Assembly: GCA_003489145.1 (NCBI GenBank)
Contig: DNJI01000117.1
Span: 1 to 13,086 of the forward strand
Reading direction: 5' to 3'
Length of the DNA: 13,086 bases
DNA from: Gammaproteobacteria bacterium
GTDB lineage: Bacteria; Pseudomonadota; Gammaproteobacteria; PS1; Pseudothioglobaceae
Shown: positions 1 through 6,743 of the stretch, piece by piece
Layout of the letters: each line of letters begins with the position of its first letter
How positions within the stretch are numbered: position 1 is the stretch's first letter
Program-made: the position numbers and the translations under genes
The notes under the pieces: generated by a model
The model's database searches: none
The model's input: only the letters and a program-made list of their open reading frames with translations
Told to the model about the DNA's origin: nothing

Positions 1-663
1 GTTTGGGTGGGTGTGGCAATCATGGCTTTGGCTTACTTTTTATTAATCCCTGGCGCCAACCAGATCAAAGAACTGTCTAAAGAAGTTAACCCTACTGCTT
101 CTTTGTACTCCAACCCAAAATCTTTACAAGGCAAGTTCCCGCTGATTGATGACGGCCGAAATATCGTCCTATTGTCCGATGTGGCGAAGGATAAGTGGTC
201 GATCTTATATTTTGGCTATGCTTCGTGCCCAGACGTGTGTCCAACTGACTTAGCAACACTCAATCAGACGCTAGGACTAATGGAGGAGGCTAACAAGTTA
301 CAAGTAGTTTTTGTATCTGTTGACCCAAAACGTGACGTGGGTAATTTGAACGCCTTTGTCGGGCGTTTTAACACTGGCTTTATCGGGCTCAGTGCCGAAG
401 AAGAAGTGCTGGCCGCCATGACAAAGTCTTTGGGCGTCTATCACGAAGTAGAAAAGACCAAACAAAGGGCGCTAACGGAAAATCACAGCCAGCACAAAAG
501 TATGAAAATGACGATGAAGAAAAATGTTAACTACCTGATTAACCACACAGCTAGTTATTTACTGTTAAATCCAAATCTTGAATTGATAGGATTGTTGACT
601 AATCCACATCGTGCACCGAAGATGGCAAAAGCGTTGGATTTAATTATTGAAACGCTAGATTAA
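1..663 (+). CDS. SCO1/SenC/PrrC-family copper chaperone, 5' partial
   Basis: Thioredoxin-fold copper protein that delivers copper to, or reduces cysteines of, the CuA site of cytochrome c oxidase on the outer face of the inner membrane. The reading frame is open from base 1, beginning V-W-V-G-V-A-I-M inside a hydrophobic stretch, so the true start probably lies upstream. A GTG at 7 is possible but would have no ribosome site in view. Numbering from that GTG, the single membrane anchor is at about 1-16, the copper motif CPDVC has Cys74 and Cys78, and the conserved third ligand is His180 in NHTAS. The family VSVDP motif is at about 103-107. Oddity: between YHE (about 145-147) and NHTAS there is an extra Met/His/Lys-rich stretch (about 158-173) not usual for SCO proteins. 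Its stop overlaps the stop of the convergent DUF2970 gene. Family assignment is very secure; function in copper delivery is inferred from the family. Confidence 0.93.
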   Translation, partial: VWVGVAIMALAYFLLIPGANQIKELSKEVNPTASLYSNPKSLQGKFPLIDDGRNIVLLSDVAKDKWSILYFGYASCPDVCPTDLATLNQTLGLMEEANKLQVVFVSVDPKRDVGNLNAFVGRFNTGFIGLSAEEEVLAAMTKSLGVYHEVEKTKQRALTENHSQHKSMKMTMKKNVNYLINHTASYLLLNPNLELIGLLTNPHRAPKMAKALDLIIETLD

Positions 664-851
664 GACAAGGCAAATTTAACAACAGCAATCACTAGCATAA
701 TAAAGACCACTGTCATTATTAAACCAACAATGATGTAAGGCCAAGGGCCTTGTTTTTCAGTGCGCTCAAAATCTTTAATCAGATCTTCTTTTTTACCCAC
801 ACCAATCATTGCCGAGCTGACTGCTTTAAATACTTGCCCTAATCCTTTCAT
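660..851 (-). CDS. DUF2970 small inner-membrane protein
   Basis: A 63-residue protein with a short amphipathic N-terminal part (about 1-35) followed by one membrane helix (about 40-61), starting P-W-P-Y-I-I-V-G. The layout and sequence match the DUF2970 family, which is often found in proteobacterial cytochrome oxidase gene clusters; its role is not known to me, although location suggests oxidase assembly or stability. The ATG at 851 is preferred over an in-frame GTG two codons upstream, because AGGAG sits five bases before the ATG but would directly abut the GTG. It is the last gene of the minus-strand oxidase assembly operon, 19 nt after ctaB. Its TAA stop shares the TTAA palindrome at 660-663 with the stop of the convergent SCO gene, leaving no room for a separate terminator. 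Confidence 0.8.
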   Translation of the reverse strand: MKGLGQVFKAVSSAMIGVGKKEDLIKDFERTEKQGPWPYIIVGLIMTVVFIMLVIAVVKFALS

Positions 852-870
852 AACCACTCCTTTGTTTTAC

Positions 871-1752
871 TCATAACGTGATCAGCCAATAATGGTCAAC
901 CAACAATGCGATAAATAATAACATTAAATAGTTAACGGAAAACAAGAATGTTGTCCAGGCAATTTTATTGTCATCAGGGTTTTTATAAATCTTGATTGCG
1001 TACATTAAGAATATCAGCCCCAAGACTACAGCAGAAAACAAATAAATAAGCCCAGACATGCCTGATAAATAAGGCAATAGTGTTACCAATAATAACAAGA
1101 CTGTATAAAGCAAAATTTGCGTACGTGTGTAAGCTAGGCCGTGCGTTACTGGTAGCATTGGCACATCAACTTTTTTGTACTCTTCCACACGGTAAATTGC
1201 CAGCGCCCAAAAATGGGGTGGCGTCCAAATAAATACAATTAAAAACAAGAGTAATGCGTATTCAATACCCTGCGTACCTGAAATTGCCGTCCAGCCCAAT
1301 ACCGGCGGAGCAGCGCCAGCAGCACCACCAATCACAATATTTTGTGGTGTGGCACGCTTGAGGTACATGGTGTAGACAACCGCATAACCAATCAGTGAAA
1401 TAAACGTAAGCACCATGGTAATGGTATTAACAAACAACTGTAAAACACCCAAACCAACAACGCCTAAAAACACCCCCCAAACCAATGCTTGGTTGCGACT
1501 CACTTTACCTTGTGGCAAGGGGCGTTGATCAGTGCGAGACATCTGAGTATCGATTTGCTCATCAACCACATGGTTAAATACCGCTGCTGAAGCAGCAGCC
1601 ATAGAGATGCCTATTGAGGCATTAAGCACTAATAAAGTGTCTGGTAAATACGGTGCAGGTACTGCTAAAAACATACCAACCACAGCCGTTAGTAAAATTA
1701 AAGAAACAACTTTAAGTTTACATAGACCAAGTAAGTCACTTAATGATGGCAT
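871..1752 (-). CDS. ctaB: Protoheme IX farnesyltransferase (heme O synthase)
   Basis: UbiA-superfamily membrane prenyltransferase (CtaB/CyoE) that attaches a farnesyl group from farnesyl diphosphate to heme b, giving heme O for heme-copper oxidases. At 293 residues it is of normal family length, with about nine hydrophobic segments. The first Asp-rich diphosphate/Mg site is N60-x3-D64-x3-D68, followed by the RTDQRPLP motif at 73-80. Other signatures are LKRATPQN (131-138), GAAPPVLGW (146-154), WTPPHFWALA (176-185) and the second-site YKKVDVPMLP (192-201). The ATG at 1752 has GGAG six bases upstream. It lies 12 nt downstream of the SCO-like gene and 19 nt upstream of the DUF2970 gene on the same strand, so it is probably co-transcribed with both. 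No heme A synthase (ctaA/cox15) is in the window, so whether the final cofactor is heme O or heme A cannot be told here. Confidence 0.97.
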   Translation of the reverse strand: MPSLSDLLGLCKLKVVSLILLTAVVGMFLAVPAPYLPDTLLVLNASIGISMAAASAAVFNHVVDEQIDTQMSRTDQRPLPQGKVSRNQALVWGVFLGVVGLGVLQLFVNTITMVLTFISLIGYAVVYTMYLKRATPQNIVIGGAAGAAPPVLGWTAISGTQGIEYALLLFLIVFIWTPPHFWALAIYRVEEYKKVDVPMLPVTHGLAYTRTQILLYTVLLLLVTLLPYLSGMSGLIYLFSAVVLGLIFLMYAIKIYKNPDDNKIAWTTFLFSVNYLMLLFIALLVDHYWLITL

Positions 1753-1764
1753 AACAATCTCCGC

Positions 1765-2298
1765 TTAACCGATACGTGAATACTTAAACAAGCGCTTCAA
1801 GTCTTTAATCACGCGCTTAATCTCTAAACCTTGTGGCTCATAGTGCAACATCACGTTACCCAATGGGTCGATCAAAAACAGTGTGTTGTCAGGGAACTTG
1901 CCTAATTGTTGATTGAGTGCTTCGCTCGGATTGGCAATTAACACGCCGTACTCTTGTAAATCAGTCGAACCATTAATCAGCAGCAATCTTTGAACACGAC
2001 GCATGTTTTCATTCATCAGAATGCGGATGGTTTTCATGTCTTTAAGTGTTTGTATACAAGCAGTGTCGCATTGATTAGTGCTATACGCCAACGTCCACAA
2101 GCCTTGCAAATCACCCGGTGTGTTCTTGATAAAAACCACGTCTTGTTTTTCGGTAGCAATAATCGGGTTAACAAATTTTCCGTAATTAACGGTCGTTCCC
2201 GTAAACGCTGTTGGGTTCCAATAAAAAAATGCCGTACCAAGCGCTATAGGGATGATAAAAGAAGCTAACAACACCCATAATTCTTTTTTAGAATTCAT
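1765..2298 (-). CDS. SCO/thioredoxin-fold membrane protein of oxidase cluster
   Basis: A 177-residue protein with one N-terminal membrane anchor (about 8-26) and a periplasmic domain resembling SCO1/thioredoxin proteins. The CxxxC motif is CDTAC (Cys77, Cys81), followed by a helix and the strand RLLLING (104-110), then NTLFLIDPLGNVMLHY (138-153). The SCO copper-ligand histidine is not present where expected; the stretch before LFLIDP reads KFPDNT. That fits the SCO-like proteins found between surf1 and cox15/ctaB in many gammaproteobacterial oxidase clusters, probably thiol reductases or assembly factors rather than classic copper chaperones. The ATG at 2298 has AAGG six bases upstream. It is the first gene of the minus-strand operon, with a candidate promoter at 2326-2354, and ctaB follows after 12 nt. 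The fold call is firm; the biochemical role is inferred. Confidence 0.8.
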   Translation of the reverse strand: MNSKKELWVLLASFIIPIALGTAFFYWNPTAFTGTTVNYGKFVNPIIATEKQDVVFIKNTPGDLQGLWTLAYSTNQCDTACIQTLKDMKTIRILMNENMRRVQRLLLINGSTDLQEYGVLIANPSEALNQQLGKFPDNTLFLIDPLGNVMLHYEPQGLEIKRVIKDLKRLFKYSRIG

Positions 2299-2325
2299 AA
2301 AAAACCTTGTTTTGCAAAGCGCGCA

Positions 2326-2354
2326 ATGATACGCTTAAGCTGTTAAAAAATCAA
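2326..2354 (-). promoter_or_regulatory. Candidate sigma-70 promoter for the SCO-like/ctaB/DUF2970 operon
   Basis: On the minus strand, TTGATT (plus positions 2349-2354) and TATCAT (2326-2331) are separated by exactly 17 nt, matching 4 of 6 and 5 of 6 consensus bases. Transcription would begin near 2318-2320, giving a leader of about 20 nt that contains the AAGG ribosome site before the ATG at 2298. It lies in the 67-nt gap after hisF, so the oxidase genes can be expressed separately from hisF. A TTGACA at plus 2359-2364 is also present but has no well-spaced -10 partner. Confidence 0.5.
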
Positions 2355-2365
2355 TTCTGTCAATA

Positions 2366-3139
2366 TTACAATCTAACTTCAATGCCGTTTTTTTGCATGG
2401 CCATCTTTGCCTCGCTAACCGTATATTCGCCAAAATGGAAAATACTGGCCGCTAGCACTGCGTCCGCACCACCTTTAAGAACGCCCTCAGATAAATGTTC
2501 TAAATTACCCACACCACCTGAGGCGATGACTGGTACATCAACCGCATCAGAAACCGCTCTAGTCAACGCCAAGTCAAAACCAGTCTTAACGCCGTCACAA
2601 TCCATTGAGGTTAATAACACCTCGCCAGCGCCGTGCTCACCCTCAGTCATTTTTACCGCCCACTCAACCGCATCTATGCCAGTTGATTTACGCCCGCCAT
2701 GGGTAAAGATTTCCCACTTTGGCGGATTGTTCGACACTTGTTTTGCATCAATAGCTATTACAATACACTGAGAACCAAACTTTGCGCTGAGCTCATTAAT
2801 TAAATCAGGATTAAAAATTGCAGCTGAATTTACCGCAACCTTATCCGCACCTGCGTTGAGCATTATTCGCACATCTTCAGGTTTGCGAATACCACCACCA
2901 ACAGTGAGCGGAATAAACACTTGTTCGGCAATACTCTGCACCATATGTACTGTTGTATCACGGCCTTCATGTGAAGCAGTAATATCTAAAAAAGTGATTT
3001 CATCAGCGCCTTCATCGTCATAACGCTTGGCCACCTCGACCGGATCGCCGGCATCTTTAATGTCAACAAACTGCACGCCTTTAACCACACGACCGTCACG
3101 TACATCAAGACAAGGAATGATTCTTTTTGCTAAACTCAT
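2366..3139 (-). CDS. hisF: Imidazole glycerol phosphate synthase cyclase subunit
   Basis: TIM-barrel cyclase that, with the HisH glutaminase, converts PRFAR and ammonia to imidazole glycerol phosphate and AICAR in histidine synthesis in the cytoplasm. The 257-residue length is typical. Catalytic Asp12 lies in [10 protein letters not shown] and Asp131 in IAIDAKQ. Phosphate-binding motifs are [10 protein letters not shown] (80-89) and [11 protein letters not shown] (205-215), and the DGVKTGFD loop is at 182-189. Start choice: ATG at 3139, where [12 protein letters not shown] matches the usual family N-terminus. There is no good ribosome site upstream (CCCTT directly precedes the ATG). It stands alone here; hisH, hisA and hisI are not visible, so the histidine genes are scattered or lie elsewhere. 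Its by-product AICAR feeds the purine pathway downstream of PurC, but the two genes are not in one transcription unit. Confidence 0.97.
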   Translation of the reverse strand: MSLAKRIIPCLDVRDGRVVKGVQFVDIKDAGDPVEVAKRYDDEGADEITFLDITASHEGRDTTVHMVQSIAEQVFIPLTVGGGIRKPEDVRIMLNAGADKVAVNSAAIFNPDLINELSAKFGSQCIVIAIDAKQVSNNPPKWEIFTHGGRKSTGIDAVEWAVKMTEGEHGAGEVLLTSMDCDGVKTGFDLALTRAVSDAVDVPVIASGGVGNLEHLSEGVLKGGADAVLAASIFHFGEYTVSEAKMAMQKNGIEVRL

Positions 3140-3242
3140 AAGGGATTTTGTATTAAATTTTAATAAGTACTGATTAAGTGCAATTTTACCGTATTTATAC
3201 TTTCAAAAGGCTGGTGCCGCCCAATAGGTATAATTAACGCCC
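3140..3242. other. hisF/uppS divergent intergenic region
   Basis: A 103-nt AT-rich gap between two divergent genes, which must hold the promoters for both. The plus strand has a perfect TATAAT just before uppS. On the minus strand several AT-rich -10-like hexamers occur (TATAAA at plus 3193-3198, TAAAAT at 3184-3189), but none has a convincing -35 at 16-18 nt, so I do not assign a hisF promoter. No strong hairpin is seen. Confidence 0.5.
3229..3234 (+). promoter_or_regulatory. Consensus -10 box immediately upstream of uppS
   Basis: A perfect TATAAT ends eight bases before the uppS ATG at 3243. With the usual 6-8 nt from the -10 box to the transcription start, RNA would begin at about 3241-3243, making the message leaderless or nearly so. 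This agrees with the absence of a Shine-Dalgarno sequence before the ATG. The -35 region is weak: bases at 3205-3211 read AAAAGGC. A real promoter further upstream is therefore not excluded. Confidence 0.4.
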
Positions 3243-3956
3243 ATGAACCCCCCTAAACACATTGCAATTATTATGGACGGCAACGGTCGTTGGGCGTCGA
3301 AACGCTTCTTACCTCGCATTCAAGGTCATCAAAAAGGGGTTAAAGCCGTACGTAAAGTGGTGAAACATTGTGGAAAACTGGGTATCGAAACACTGACGTT
3401 ATTTGCTTTTAGTAGTGAAAACAAAAATCGCTCAAATGAAGAGGTGTCTTTGTTGTTTAAACTGTTTTTAAGTGTGCTCAAACAAGAGGTTAATAAACTT
3501 AATAAGCACAACGTCAAACTAAAAATTATTGGCGACCTTGGTCTATTCCCCCAAGAAGTACAGCAAACAGCCCTTGATGCGCAAGCACTATTGGCGAATA
3601 ACACCGGGCTAACTCTGGTTATTGCTGCTAACTATGGTGGTCAATGGGATATTGCGCAAGCAGCACAACAAATTGCCAAACGCGCAGCCAATAATGAGAT
3701 TAGCGCTGACGACATTAATATCGATACTTTTTCTCAGTATTTATCCTTAGCAGATCAGCCAAAAGTTGATTTATTAATTCGTACCAGTGGTGAGCTCAGA
3801 ATTAGCAACTTCTTACTATGGGAAATCGCCTATAGCGAGTTGTATTTTACCGACACCCTATGGCCAGACTTTAACCCTGCAGAACTCGATAAAGCTATTG
3901 AAAGCTTTAACCATCGCGATCGTCGTTTTGGCGAACGCAAGGATAAAGCATGCTAA
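3243..3956 (+). CDS. uppS: Isoprenyl (undecaprenyl) diphosphate synthase
   Basis: Cis-prenyltransferase adding isopentenyl units to farnesyl diphosphate to make undecaprenyl diphosphate, the lipid carrier for peptidoglycan and other wall polymers. Family motifs: IAIIMDGNGRWA (7-18) with catalytic Asp12 and Arg17; His29 in GHQKG; FAFSSEN (55-60); LIRTSGE (178-184); RISNFLLW (186-193); and ELYFTDTLWPDF (199-210). These correspond to E. coli Asp26, His43, Arg194, Arg200, Ser202 and Glu213. The 237-residue length is normal. Two positions differ from the usual motif: SSENW-x-RP reads SSENK-N-RS (Trp75 and Pro78 of E. coli replaced by Lys61 and Ser64), and RTGGE reads RTSGE. Arg63 and Glu67, the partners of Arg77 and Glu81, are kept. 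Neighbours: the cdsA ATG overlaps this stop (ATGCTAA), starting the conserved uppS-cdsA-dxr order. Whether the main product is C55 depends on chain-length residues I cannot judge. Confidence 0.95.
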   Translation: MNPPKHIAIIMDGNGRWASKRFLPRIQGHQKGVKAVRKVVKHCGKLGIETLTLFAFSSENKNRSNEEVSLLFKLFLSVLKQEVNKLNKHNVKLKIIGDLGLFPQEVQQTALDAQALLANNTGLTLVIAANYGGQWDIAQAAQQIAKRAANNEISADDINIDTFSQYLSLADQPKVDLLIRTSGELRISNFLLWEIAYSELYFTDTLWPDFNPAELDKAIESFNHRDRRFGERKDKAC

Positions 3957-4765
3957 GCGGATTGGCTCAAAGAAGCCTGACTGCATTGGTCTTAGCGCCT
4001 ACCTTTATTTGGGCAATATTTGCTTTGCCTGCACCTTATTTTTCTTACTTATTATTAGCCTTTGTTGTGCTTGGTGCTTGGGAATTTTCACGGCTCATTA
4101 AAATCACTAAACCTATTAATAGAGCCTTATTAACGGGATTTATTGTTGGTTGCACATTGGTTGCAAATAATCACGCACAAAACCCAGACAGTTTAACTGT
4201 TCTGCTTTATGTTTCTGTTGTTTGGTGGGGGTTAAATTTGTTTTGGGTGTTAAGTTACCCTAACCACACACAAACCTGGTTTGGCTCCAGTATTATTCGG
4301 TCAATGAGCGGTGTGCTGTTGTTGGCACCTATGTGGGTTGCACTGGTTAACTTACACTTAAAGGGTGATGAATATTTCTTGCTATTAATGTTGCTTATTT
4401 GGGGGGCAGATTCCGGCGCTTATTTTGTAGGTAGGAAGTTTGGCAAACGTAAGCTTGCACCCAAGGTCAGTCCTGGAAAATCTGTCGAAGGTGTTTTGGG
4501 TGGTATTGGTTTTGCCTTAATTGTAATGCTGATTTTTCTGCAAGTACAAGACGTCGCAACTGAAAAGTATTTTGGCTATCTACTACTCACGATTGTTGTT
4601 GCCAGTGTTTCTGTTTTGGGTGACTTGTTCGAAAGCTTGTTTAAGCGTGAATCAGGTATGAAAGACAGTGGTCAGATTCTGCCCGGCCATGGCGGGGTGT
4701 TAGATCGTATCGATTCACTTACCGCAGCGGCGCCGTTTTTCCTACTGGGCTTAAATCTGCTATGA
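3950..4765 (+). CDS. cdsA: Phosphatidate cytidylyltransferase (CDP-diglyceride synthase)
   Basis: Integral membrane enzyme making CDP-diacylglycerol from phosphatidic acid and CTP, the branch point of phospholipid synthesis. The 271-residue protein is mostly hydrophobic, with about seven or eight helices. The C-terminal family signature is complete: S229-x-x-KR (232-233), K238-D239, PGHGG (245-249) and D252-R253-x-D255. The WGADSGAYFVGRKFGK segment (151-166) and the SPGKSVEG loop (174-181), both typical of the catalytic region, are also present. The ATG at 3950 lies within the end of uppS, overlapping by 7 nt, and AAGGA about eight bases upstream, inside uppS, supports this start. The stop overlaps the dxr ATG as ATGA, indicating translational coupling on both sides. 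Confidence 0.96.
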   Translation: MLSGLAQRSLTALVLAPTFIWAIFALPAPYFSYLLLAFVVLGAWEFSRLIKITKPINRALLTGFIVGCTLVANNHAQNPDSLTVLLYVSVVWWGLNLFWVLSYPNHTQTWFGSSIIRSMSGVLLLAPMWVALVNLHLKGDEYFLLLMLLIWGADSGAYFVGRKFGKRKLAPKVSPGKSVEGVLGGIGFALIVMLIFLQVQDVATEKYFGYLLLTIVVASVSVLGDLFESLFKRESGMKDSGQILPGHGGVLDRIDSLTAAAPFFLLGLNLL

Positions 4766-5913
4766 AAAATATAAGCCTTTTAGGCGCTACCGGATCGATT
4801 GGTAAAAGCACCTTATCTGTGGTTGACCAGCACCCTGATAAATTTAACCTCTTTGCCCTTAGTGCTAATACTAACTGGCAGGCAATGCTTGAACTGTGTC
4901 GCCAATATCAGCCAACTTATGCCGTCATGACGAATGAAGCGGCGGCTGAAAAATTACAAGCCGCACTCAATAATGGCACTCAGGTGCTCAGTGGCGAGCA
5001 AGCTTTGTGTGATATTGCCGCGCACCAACAAACCGATTATGTCATGGCAGCCATTGTTGGTGCGGCTGGCATGGCCTCTGCTTTGGCAGCAGCTAGAGCT
5101 GGCAAACGCATTATGCTGGCCAATAAAGAATCGCTGGTTTTAGCAGGTGATATTTTCATGGATGCAGTGAAAAATTCTGGTGCAGAGCTCATTCCAGTTG
5201 ATTCAGAGCACTCTGCCATCTTTCAATGCTTGCAGGGTGGTCGCTCAGGACTGAATAAAATTCAACTCACTGCCAGTGGCGGGCCGTTCTTGCACACGCC
5301 ATTAAGTGAGTTGCAATCAATAACCCCTGATGAAGCTTGCGCCCACCCAAACTGGTCTATGGGTCGCAAAATTTCAGTTGATTCTGCCACAATGATGAAC
5401 AAAGGGTTGGAAGTAATTGAAGCTTATTACTTGTTCGGCCTAAAACCCGAACAAATTGACGTGGTTATGCACCCACAAAGCATTATTCATTCTTCAGTTT
5501 ATTTTAATGATGGTTCTACCTTGTCGCAGTTGGGCAACCCTGATATGCGTAGTGTTATATCCTATGCAATGGCTTATCCTCAGCGCATTCTCTCTGGCGT
5601 TGCGCCACTAGATTTAGCCAGCAATTCGCCATTAGAATTTTATACGCCAGACCTTGAAAAATTTGCCTGCCTCAGACTAGCCTTTGAAGCGCTCAAACAA
5701 GGTGGAAATGCCATGGGCACGATTAACGCCGCCAATGAAATTGCAGTTGATGCGTTTTTAAAGCAGACCATCAGCTTTTTGGACATTCCACGGGTTATCG
5801 AACAAACACTTACTCAAACAAAACACCTTGCCTTAAACAGTCTTGATGCCATTATTGCCAACGACCAGGAAACGCGAGACTTGGCCTCTCAAATTGTTGC
5901 TAAACATGCTTAA
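4762..5913 (+). CDS. dxr: 1-deoxy-D-xylulose 5-phosphate reductoisomerase
   Basis: NADPH-dependent enzyme of the non-mevalonate (MEP) pathway, converting DXP to 2-C-methyl-D-erythritol 4-phosphate and supplying the isoprenoid units used by UppS and CtaB. The nucleotide-binding motif LGATGSIGKST is at 7-17. LANKESLV is at 119-126. The metal ligands Asp147 and Glu149 lie in PVDSEHSAIFQ (145-155), with Glu217 in MNKGLEVIEA. The flexible active-site loop contains His195 and Trp198 (HPNWSMG), and MHPQSIIHS is at 236-244. The 383-residue length is slightly shorter than E. coli (398). The start overlaps cdsA by 4 nt without its own ribosome site, consistent with coupled translation. Downstream, the usual rseP and bamA genes are absent and an M23 peptidase gene overlaps instead. 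Confidence 0.97.
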   Translation: MKNISLLGATGSIGKSTLSVVDQHPDKFNLFALSANTNWQAMLELCRQYQPTYAVMTNEAAAEKLQAALNNGTQVLSGEQALCDIAAHQQTDYVMAAIVGAAGMASALAAARAGKRIMLANKESLVLAGDIFMDAVKNSGAELIPVDSEHSAIFQCLQGGRSGLNKIQLTASGGPFLHTPLSELQSITPDEACAHPNWSMGRKISVDSATMMNKGLEVIEAYYLFGLKPEQIDVVMHPQSIIHSSVYFNDGSTLSQLGNPDMRSVISYAMAYPQRILSGVAPLDLASNSPLEFYTPDLEKFACLRLAFEALKQGGNAMGTINAANEIAVDAFLKQTISFLDIPRVIEQTLTQTKHLALNSLDAIIANDQETRDLASQIVAKHA

Positions 5914-6742
5914 GCGCGCTTTATTTCTAATTATTTCCTTGCTGTTAATCAGCCCATCAAGCGTATTGGCGTATGGTGCCAATACGCCTGATCACGCCAC
6001 CATCATCATTACGAAATCGCTTAATTATGATGCAAAAAAAGCCAACATTAGTCCTAAAATTATTAAAACCTTGGTGCGTGTATTTTCATGGGAAATTGAT
6101 TTCAATAAGGATTTGCGAAAAGGCGATCGGTTTATTATTGTTGGCAATCCTGGTGCCAACCCCCATGCGCTAATCTACATAGGCGCAACAAAACGCGTGG
6201 CTGTTTTTTCTTACACCGACAAACATGGGCGCACAGGTTATTACGATATTAATGGGCACACACTATATCCTTCATTCCTTAAATACCCTTTGAAATATAG
6301 TCGCGTTAGCTCTAAATTCCAAAGAAAACGACTTCACCCCATCTTAAAAACTTGGCGACCACATAGGGCAGTTGACTTTGTTGCTAAAAAAGGTACGCCG
6401 GTTTATTCTGTGGCCAGTGGCGTGATCCAACATCGGAAAAACATGGGAGTGTTGGGCAACGTTGTCTACGTTAAGCATGGTAGCAATTACACCACTGTTT
6501 ATGCGCACTTGTCTAAATTTGCACGCGGACTAAAGCCCTCTTCCAAGGTTAAAAAAGGTCAAGTTATTGGTTATGTGGGTTCAACTGGGCGCTCAACGGG
6601 GCCTCACTTACACTATGAATTGCGTTACAAAGGTATTCGAAAAAATCCGCTAACCCATCCGCTGCCCAAGCGAAAAAAAGTTGCCCACACTGACTTTTGG
6701 CGCTTTAAAAACAAGGCCAATACAATCTTACATCGCTTGTAA
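5906..6742 (+). CDS. Secreted M23-family peptidoglycan endopeptidase (MepM-like)
   Basis: Zinc metallopeptidase of the LytM/M23 type, predicted to cut peptide cross-links of peptidoglycan in the periplasm. I choose the ATG at 5906 rather than an in-frame start at 5843. It begins M-L-K-R-A followed by a hydrophobic stretch ending S-S-V-L-A at 18-22, a good signal peptide, while the longer version merely extends into dxr. Residues about 31-140 resemble the N-terminal domain that precedes the catalytic domain in MepM/Csd3 proteins (KIIKTLVRVFSWEIDF at 51-66). The M23 domain spans about 141-252: zinc ligands His153 and Asp157 (HRAVD), catalytic His201 (YAHLS), and His234-x-His236 in TGPHLHYEL. 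At 278 residues it is shorter than E. coli MepM (about 440) and lacks a visible LysM domain. HRGVD is changed to HRAVD. The gene overlaps dxr by 8 nt (ATGCTTAA). Confidence 0.9.
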   Translation: MLKRALFLIISLLLISPSSVLAYGANTPDHATIIITKSLNYDAKKANISPKIIKTLVRVFSWEIDFNKDLRKGDRFIIVGNPGANPHALIYIGATKRVAVFSYTDKHGRTGYYDINGHTLYPSFLKYPLKYSRVSSKFQRKRLHPILKTWRPHRAVDFVAKKGTPVYSVASGVIQHRKNMGVLGNVVYVKHGSNYTTVYAHLSKFARGLKPSSKVKKGQVIGYVGSTGRSTGPHLHYELRYKGIRKNPLTHPLPKRKKVAHTDFWRFKNKANTILHRL

Positions 6743-6743
6743 A

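Noticed and set aside
852..857. GTG start two codons upstream for the DUF2970 protein
   Set aside because: AGGAG would directly abut the GTG; spacing is correct for the ATG at 851.
1990..2268. Plus-strand open frame opposite the SCO-like gene
   Set aside because: Antisense to a gene with a membrane anchor, CxxxC and a ribosome site; no domain or start signal of its own.
2359..2364. TTGACA as the -35 box of the oxidase assembly operon
   Set aside because: At 17 nt spacing the -10 would be GCTTAA; the overlapping TTGATT/TATCAT pair fits better.
2307..2771. 154-codon plus-strand open frame opposite hisF
   Set aside because: It lies antisense to a complete, well-conserved hisF and its translation resembles no family; it is a shadow frame.
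3787..4101. Plus-strand frame across the uppS/cdsA junction
   Set aside because: Overlaps two conserved genes in another frame; its hydrophobic appearance derives from the cdsA membrane segments.
5843..5905. Longer N-terminus for the M23 peptidase
   Set aside because: The 21 extra residues lie inside dxr and would bury a good signal peptide that begins at the ATG at 5906.
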